Made by a program: the position numbers and the translations under genes. From positions 2,294,001 through 2,358,000 of the forward strand of contig NZ_CP016177.1 in NCBI RefSeq assembly GCF_001677275.1: a DNA stretch of 64,000 bases. The letters run 5' to 3'. The notes below the pieces were generated by a model. The model saw only the letters and a program-made list of their open reading frames with translations. It searched no databases and was not told the DNA's origin. Numbering within the stretch: the stretch's first letter is position 1; every line of letters begins with the position of its first letter. The DNA is from Vibrio breoganii. GTDB taxonomy: Bacteria; Pseudomonadota; Gammaproteobacteria; Enterobacterales; Vibrionaceae. Shown piece after piece: positions 58,035-64,000 of this stretch.

Positions 58035-59015
58035 TTAATCAAACGAACGTTCGAAAGGAATCTCTTCAATTACCTCTCGCATGATAGAGGTAGCGAAACA
58101 GCCTGAATCCAGCCAGAACTTCACTACCACTTCATCGTTACTGCTTTCCCAACTCAGTTGCTCAGGCAGCAATTTAATGGCTCTGCGGTCATGACGCATG
58201 CGATTGCCTCGAATCAAAGCCATTAGATCGGGTTCTGCATCTACAGCGGCCTGCTCTATCTCTAGTGCAGTGTCTGAGGTTGGCAGTGCATTATCACCGG
58301 CTAAAGCTGCGGTAATTTCACCCGACTCAGAGAGCACATCACCATCAATAACTGAGTCAAAACACTCTTGGTTTAGGCGCTCAGAGACAATCTGATTAAA
58401 GATCCATGAGCGTGCTGTTGAGAGATATAAGCTACGTTTGTTTTGATTTCGAGTACGAACGTTATCTCGGCCCCAGCGACGAGCTTCATCAAGGTTATTG
58501 CCGTTGTTTCCAAAGCGCTGTGCACCAAAGTAATTTGGCACGCCACTTTCTAAAATAGCCTGCAAGCGTGCTTCAACTGCCATTACGTCCGTCACTTCAC
58601 TTAAGGTGAGTTCGAAAAAATTCCCCTTTAAATCACCAGGGCGAAGTTTCTTGTTGTGCCTAGTGATTTCTAGGATCTCGACACTTGGATGCATTTTTGT
58701 AAATAGTGCGAAGTCCAAGTCATCGTTTTTTGGAAGGTGCACACTTAGCCATTGCTCAGTGACGGCATGGCGGTCTTTCAAGCCAGCCCAACTTACGTCT
58801 TTAGACTTTACGCCACAGAATTTAGCTAACTCATTTGCTACAAAGCTGGTGTTCTCGCCAGTTTTGCGAACACGTAACATCAAATGCTCGCCAGTGCCTA
58901 ATAACTCAAAACCTAAATCTTCTTTCACTACAAAATGTTCGGCTTTAGCTTTAAGTTTGGCTTTAGCGGTTGGCTTACCGTGTTGGTAAGCAAGATTTGA
59001 TAGTATGTCACTCAT
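58035..59015 (-). CDS. truD: tRNA pseudouridine(13) synthase TruD
   Basis: Makes pseudouridine 13 in tRNA-Glu. 326 residues with the TruD catalytic Asp in WAGLKDRHAVTEQ (about 81), FVVKEDLGF, NYFGAQRFGNNG and the inserted TRUD domain. In the conserved surE-truD-ispF order. Confidence 0.96.
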   Translation of the reverse strand: MSDILSNLAYQHGKPTAKAKLKAKAEHFVVKEDLGFELLGTGEHLMLRVRKTGENTSFVANELAKFCGVKSKDVSWAGLKDRHAVTEQWLSVHLPKNDDLDFALFTKMHPSVEILEITRHNKKLRPGDLKGNFFELTLSEVTDVMAVEARLQAILESGVPNYFGAQRFGNNGNNLDEARRWGRDNVRTRNQNKRSLYLSTARSWIFNQIVSERLNQECFDSVIDGDVLSESGEITAALAGDNALPTSDTALEIEQAAVDAEPDLMALIRGNRMRHDRRAIKLLPEQLSWESSNDEVVVKFWLDSGCFATSIMREVIEEIPFERSFD

Positions 59016-59031
59016 AGTCTGGAGTGCGCCT

Positions 59032-59511
59032 CTAGTTAGAATGTTGAATCAGAACCACGGCTTCCACCGCAATCCCTTCTTTACGTCCGGTAAAGCCCAA
59101 ACGCTCTGTTGTTGTTGCTTTTACGTTGACGTTGCCAAGCTCAGTCTGCAGGTCTTGCGCAATCGCTTCTCGCATACTTTGAATATGTGGCGCCATTTTA
59201 GGCGCTTGTGCCATGATAGTGACATCGAGATTGCCCAGTACATACCCAAGCTCTTGCACACGTCGGTATACCTCTTTGAGTAACTCGCGGCTGTTTGCGC
59301 CTTTCCACTTATCATCTGTATCAGGAAAGTGATGGCCAATATCTCCCGCGGCAATAGCGCCAAGCAATGCGTCGCATACGGCATGCAGGGCCACATCACC
59401 ATCAGAGTGAGCAACTAGGCCTTGTTCATAAGGAACAGCAACACCGCCTATGATAACTGGGCCTTCGCCGCCAAATTTGTGTACATCAAAGCCGTGTCCA
59501 ATACGGATCAT
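59032..59511 (-). CDS. ispF: 2-C-methyl-D-erythritol 2,4-cyclodiphosphate synthase
   Basis: Isoprenoid MEP pathway. 159 residues; zinc ligands Asp8 and His10 ([11 protein letters not shown]) and His in [16 protein letters not shown] overlap with ispD, giving adjacent pathway steps in one transcript. Confidence 0.98.
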   Translation of the reverse strand: MIRIGHGFDVHKFGGEGPVIIGGVAVPYEQGLVAHSDGDVALHAVCDALLGAIAAGDIGHHFPDTDDKWKGANSRELLKEVYRRVQELGYVLGNLDVTIMAQAPKMAPHIQSMREAIAQDLQTELGNVNVKATTTERLGFTGRKEGIAVEAVVLIQHSN

Positions 59512-60209
59512 AACTGCTCCTGAATCGTAGGTTTTAAATAGAATTCAGCCAAGGCTAAATCCTCTGGCTGGGTTACCTTGATATTATCCGCGCGTCCTTC
59601 AACAAGAAGTGGTGATAGCCCTATCAGCTCCATACAGGAGGCTTCGTCAGTCACTTGAGAGTGATTATTCAAAGCCGACTGCAGGGCTTGCTGCAGTGGA
59701 TAGCAGCGGAACATTTGCGGCGTTAAGGCATGCCAGAGGTTCACGCGATCGACAGTGCTTTTGATCTCGTTAGCCTGCGATGAACGCTTCATGGTATCGC
59801 GCACCTTTGCCGCCAAAATAGCGCCTACTTGATGTTTGCACCCTTGTTCAATGAGCGTTGTGATATCCTCATGACTCACATTAGGCCTTGCAGCATCATG
59901 CACCAACACCCACTCTTGATAGTCTTGTTGTTTAAGATAATCCAGAGCATTCAATACTGAGTCGCAACGCTCTTTTCCACCCGCAACACGAGTCACTAGT
60001 GGGTGGTTCGCGATAGTCGTCTCAGAGAAATATTCATCCTCTGCACTCACAGCAATCACCACCTTAGAAATGGCAGGGTGCGATAGCAGTTTTTCTACTG
60101 TGTGTTCTAAGATAGTTTTTCCGTGCAGCATGAGATACTGCTTCGGTCGATCTGCCTGCATTCGACTGCCAACTCCGGCAGCAGGGACAATAACGATATA
60201 TTTATTCAA
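59508..60209 (-). CDS. ispD: 2-C-methyl-D-erythritol 4-phosphate cytidylyltransferase
   Basis: MEP pathway step before ispE. 233 residues: [18 protein letters not shown] nucleotide loop at 9-26 (shown in part), VHDAARPN and DEASCMEL. Overlaps ispF by four bases. Follows ftsB after 22 bases. Confidence 0.97.
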   Translation of the reverse strand: MNKYIVIVPAAGVGSRMQADRPKQYLMLHGKTILEHTVEKLLSHPAISKVVIAVSAEDEYFSETTIANHPLVTRVAGGKERCDSVLNALDYLKQQDYQEWVLVHDAARPNVSHEDITTLIEQGCKHQVGAILAAKVRDTMKRSSQANEIKSTVDRVNLWHALTPQMFRCYPLQQALQSALNNHSQVTDEASCMELIGLSPLLVEGRADNIKVTQPEDLALAEFYLKPTIQEQL

Positions 60210-60231
60210 GTTGAGAACCGGTTATACAAAA

Positions 60232-60507
60232 TTAGTCCGAATCGATAATACGGTAGAAGGTTTCGCCTTCTTTCACCATTCCGAGTTCATGGCGAGCTCG
60301 CTCTTCGATGGCATCAAGTCCTTGTCTTAGGTCGTCAATCTCAGCAAACATCTCATCGTTGCGCTTGCGTAGCTCCGAGTTCACTGAGCTTTGAATTGCA
60401 ATCTCATCTTGAACCTGGCGATAATCGTTAACGCCATTTTTACCGGCCCACAGCTTTGCTTGCATCAGCACCAGTAAACCAAACAGCAATACGGAAAATA
60501 CACGCAC
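60232..60507 (-). CDS. ftsB: Cell division protein FtsB
   Basis: Divisome scaffold with FtsL and FtsQ. 91 residues: short cytoplasmic tail, a membrane helix (about 3-21), then a periplasmic coiled coil (about 28-70) and a C-terminal segment with YRIID. Start [10 protein letters not shown], like E. coli FtsB. Same order ftsB-ispD-ispF-truD as other gamma-proteobacteria. Confidence 0.93.
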   Translation of the reverse strand: MRVFSVLLFGLLVLMQAKLWAGKNGVNDYRQVQDEIAIQSSVNSELRKRNDEMFAEIDDLRQGLDAIEERARHELGMVKEGETFYRIIDSD

Positions 60508-60645
60508 GAAAAAATCCTTCTCTAATAACTGACTCTCATAGCCTTTCAGCCCAAGAACCCGGCTAACCTTAGTTAATTAATATTTATAACATATTCGTGT
60601 AATAGACGACACGCATCAAACTTAATGACAAGAAAAATACAAAAA

Positions 60646-60673
60646 AAAACACCCCGCAAACGCGAGGTGTTTA
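60646..60673 (-). terminator. Terminator after eno
   Basis: AACACC/GGTGTT outer and CGC/GCG inner stem with one mismatch, followed on the minus strand by nine T. It lies beyond the heptamer repeat. Confidence 0.8.
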
Positions 60674-60681
60674 TGATTTAA

Positions 60682-60721
60682 AGCTGACAGCCAAAAGCTA
60701 TAAGCTTCAAGCTAAGCTAAT
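60682..60721. repeat. Degenerate tandem heptamer repeat (AGCTNNN), locus 3
   Basis: AGCTGAC, AGCCAAA, AGCTATA, AGCTTCA at a 7-base period, then AGCTA and AGCTAAT out of phase. Two bases after the eno stop codon (read on minus), before the terminator. Confidence 0.75.
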
Positions 60722-60723
60722 AA

Positions 60724-62055
<1,332 letters not shown>

Positions 62056-62064
62056 TCAATTTTA

Positions 62065-62096
62065 AGGGGTGCTATACATCTCCGCTCAACACCCCT
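62065..62096. repeat. Hairpin between pyrG and eno
   Basis: Arms AGGGGTG and CACCCCT (7 bp) with an 18-base loop; T-rich bases follow on the minus strand. Possible weak terminator or processing site between the two genes. Confidence 0.45.
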
Positions 62097-62104
62097 GCAT
62101 TCCT

Positions 62105-63817
<1,713 letters not shown>

Positions 63818-63897
63818 TTATCGCCACAACGTGAAACTTATCACAGGCATTTTTTTTATTTTTTGCTTCAAATCAATTCAATCTTCTAAAGCCAATT

Positions 63898-64000
63898 TTA
63901 CTTCCGCTCATCTTGTTTTACTAAATCCCACAAAGAATCAAGATACTCAAGGTCACAATCATCTAGCTTGCGACCTTGTTCTTGAACCTTTTTTTCTACT
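63898..64000 (-). CDS. mazG: Nucleoside triphosphate pyrophosphohydrolase MazG (3' end only)
   Basis: The last 33 codons are in the window; the start lies beyond it. Translation ends KVQEQGRKLDDCDLEYLDSL (partial) then LWDLVKQDERK, closely resembling the MazG C-terminus. MazG removes non-canonical NTPs, and in E. coli (ppGpp-linked) also moderates starvation survival. The gene order mazG-pyrG-eno is widespread. Identification rests on the tail only. Confidence 0.8.
   Translation of the reverse strand, partial: VEKKVQEQGRKLDDCDLEYLDSLWDLVKQDERK

Overview
This 64 kb window is a block of core chromosome from a marine gamma-proteobacterium, almost certainly a Vibrio or close relative. The evidence is gene order and protein similarity to known families: dksA-gluQ-pcnB-folK-panBC, pdhR-aceEF-lpd, ampD-nadC-pilABCD-coaE-zapD-yacG, rpsP-rimM-trmD-rplS, gshA-luxS, the sodium pump oadGAB, alaS-lysC-csrA, recX-recA-pncC, mutS-rpoS-nlpD-pcm-surE-truD-ispFD-ftsB and eno-pyrG-mazG. 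I see no insertion sequence, prophage, integrase, CRISPR array or toxin-antitoxin pair. Genes fill most of the sequence and no gap exceeds about 300 bases.

Layout. 1-5.4 kb: the 3'-truncated penicillin-binding protein mrcB and hrpB on the minus strand, then sfsA on plus. 5.5-10.7 kb: a plus-strand run from dksA through tRNA modification (gluQ), RNA tailing (pcnB), folate (folK) and pantothenate (panB, panC). 10.7-13.7 kb: a YadGH-type ABC transporter, carbonic anhydrase can, and hpt. 13.8-21 kb: the pyruvate dehydrogenase genes pdhR-aceE-aceF-lpd (minus), with a perfect PdhR-type operator before pdhR. 21.2-28.7 kb: ampD, nadC and the type IV (competence-type) pilus genes pilABCD, continuing into coaE, zapD and yacG. 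28.9-32.6 kb: the ribosomal operon rpsP-rimM-trmD-rplS and ffh. 32.7-37 kb: ypjD, corB, luxS, gshA. 37-44 kb: a large M16 lipoprotein peptidase, yqaA and oadGAB.

44.1-45.3 kb: a tRNA operon with six tRNA-Arg(ACG) and two tRNA-Ser(GCT), in which four of the Arg copies repeat with an exact 140 bp period. 45.4-49.6 kb: csrA, lysC, alaS. 49.8-54.6 kb: the DNA repair group recX, recA (with an SOS box inside its promoter), pncC and mutS. 54.7-64 kb: rpoS, nlpD, pcm, surE, truD, ispF, ispD, ftsB, eno, pyrG and the 3' end of mazG.

No clearly new multi-gene system is visible. The least-explained signals are non-coding. A degenerate tandem heptamer family (AGCTNNN) occurs at three loci, each lying between a stop codon and its Rho-independent terminator (yacG, mutS, eno). 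A CRP-S-like site and a five-codon leader ORF lie before pilA. Perfect or near-perfect palindromes of unknown owner lie before lpd, hpt, pdhR and gshA. The tRNA-Arg array shows graded spacer divergence. All functional statements rest on reading the sequence and on family knowledge; no database search was run.
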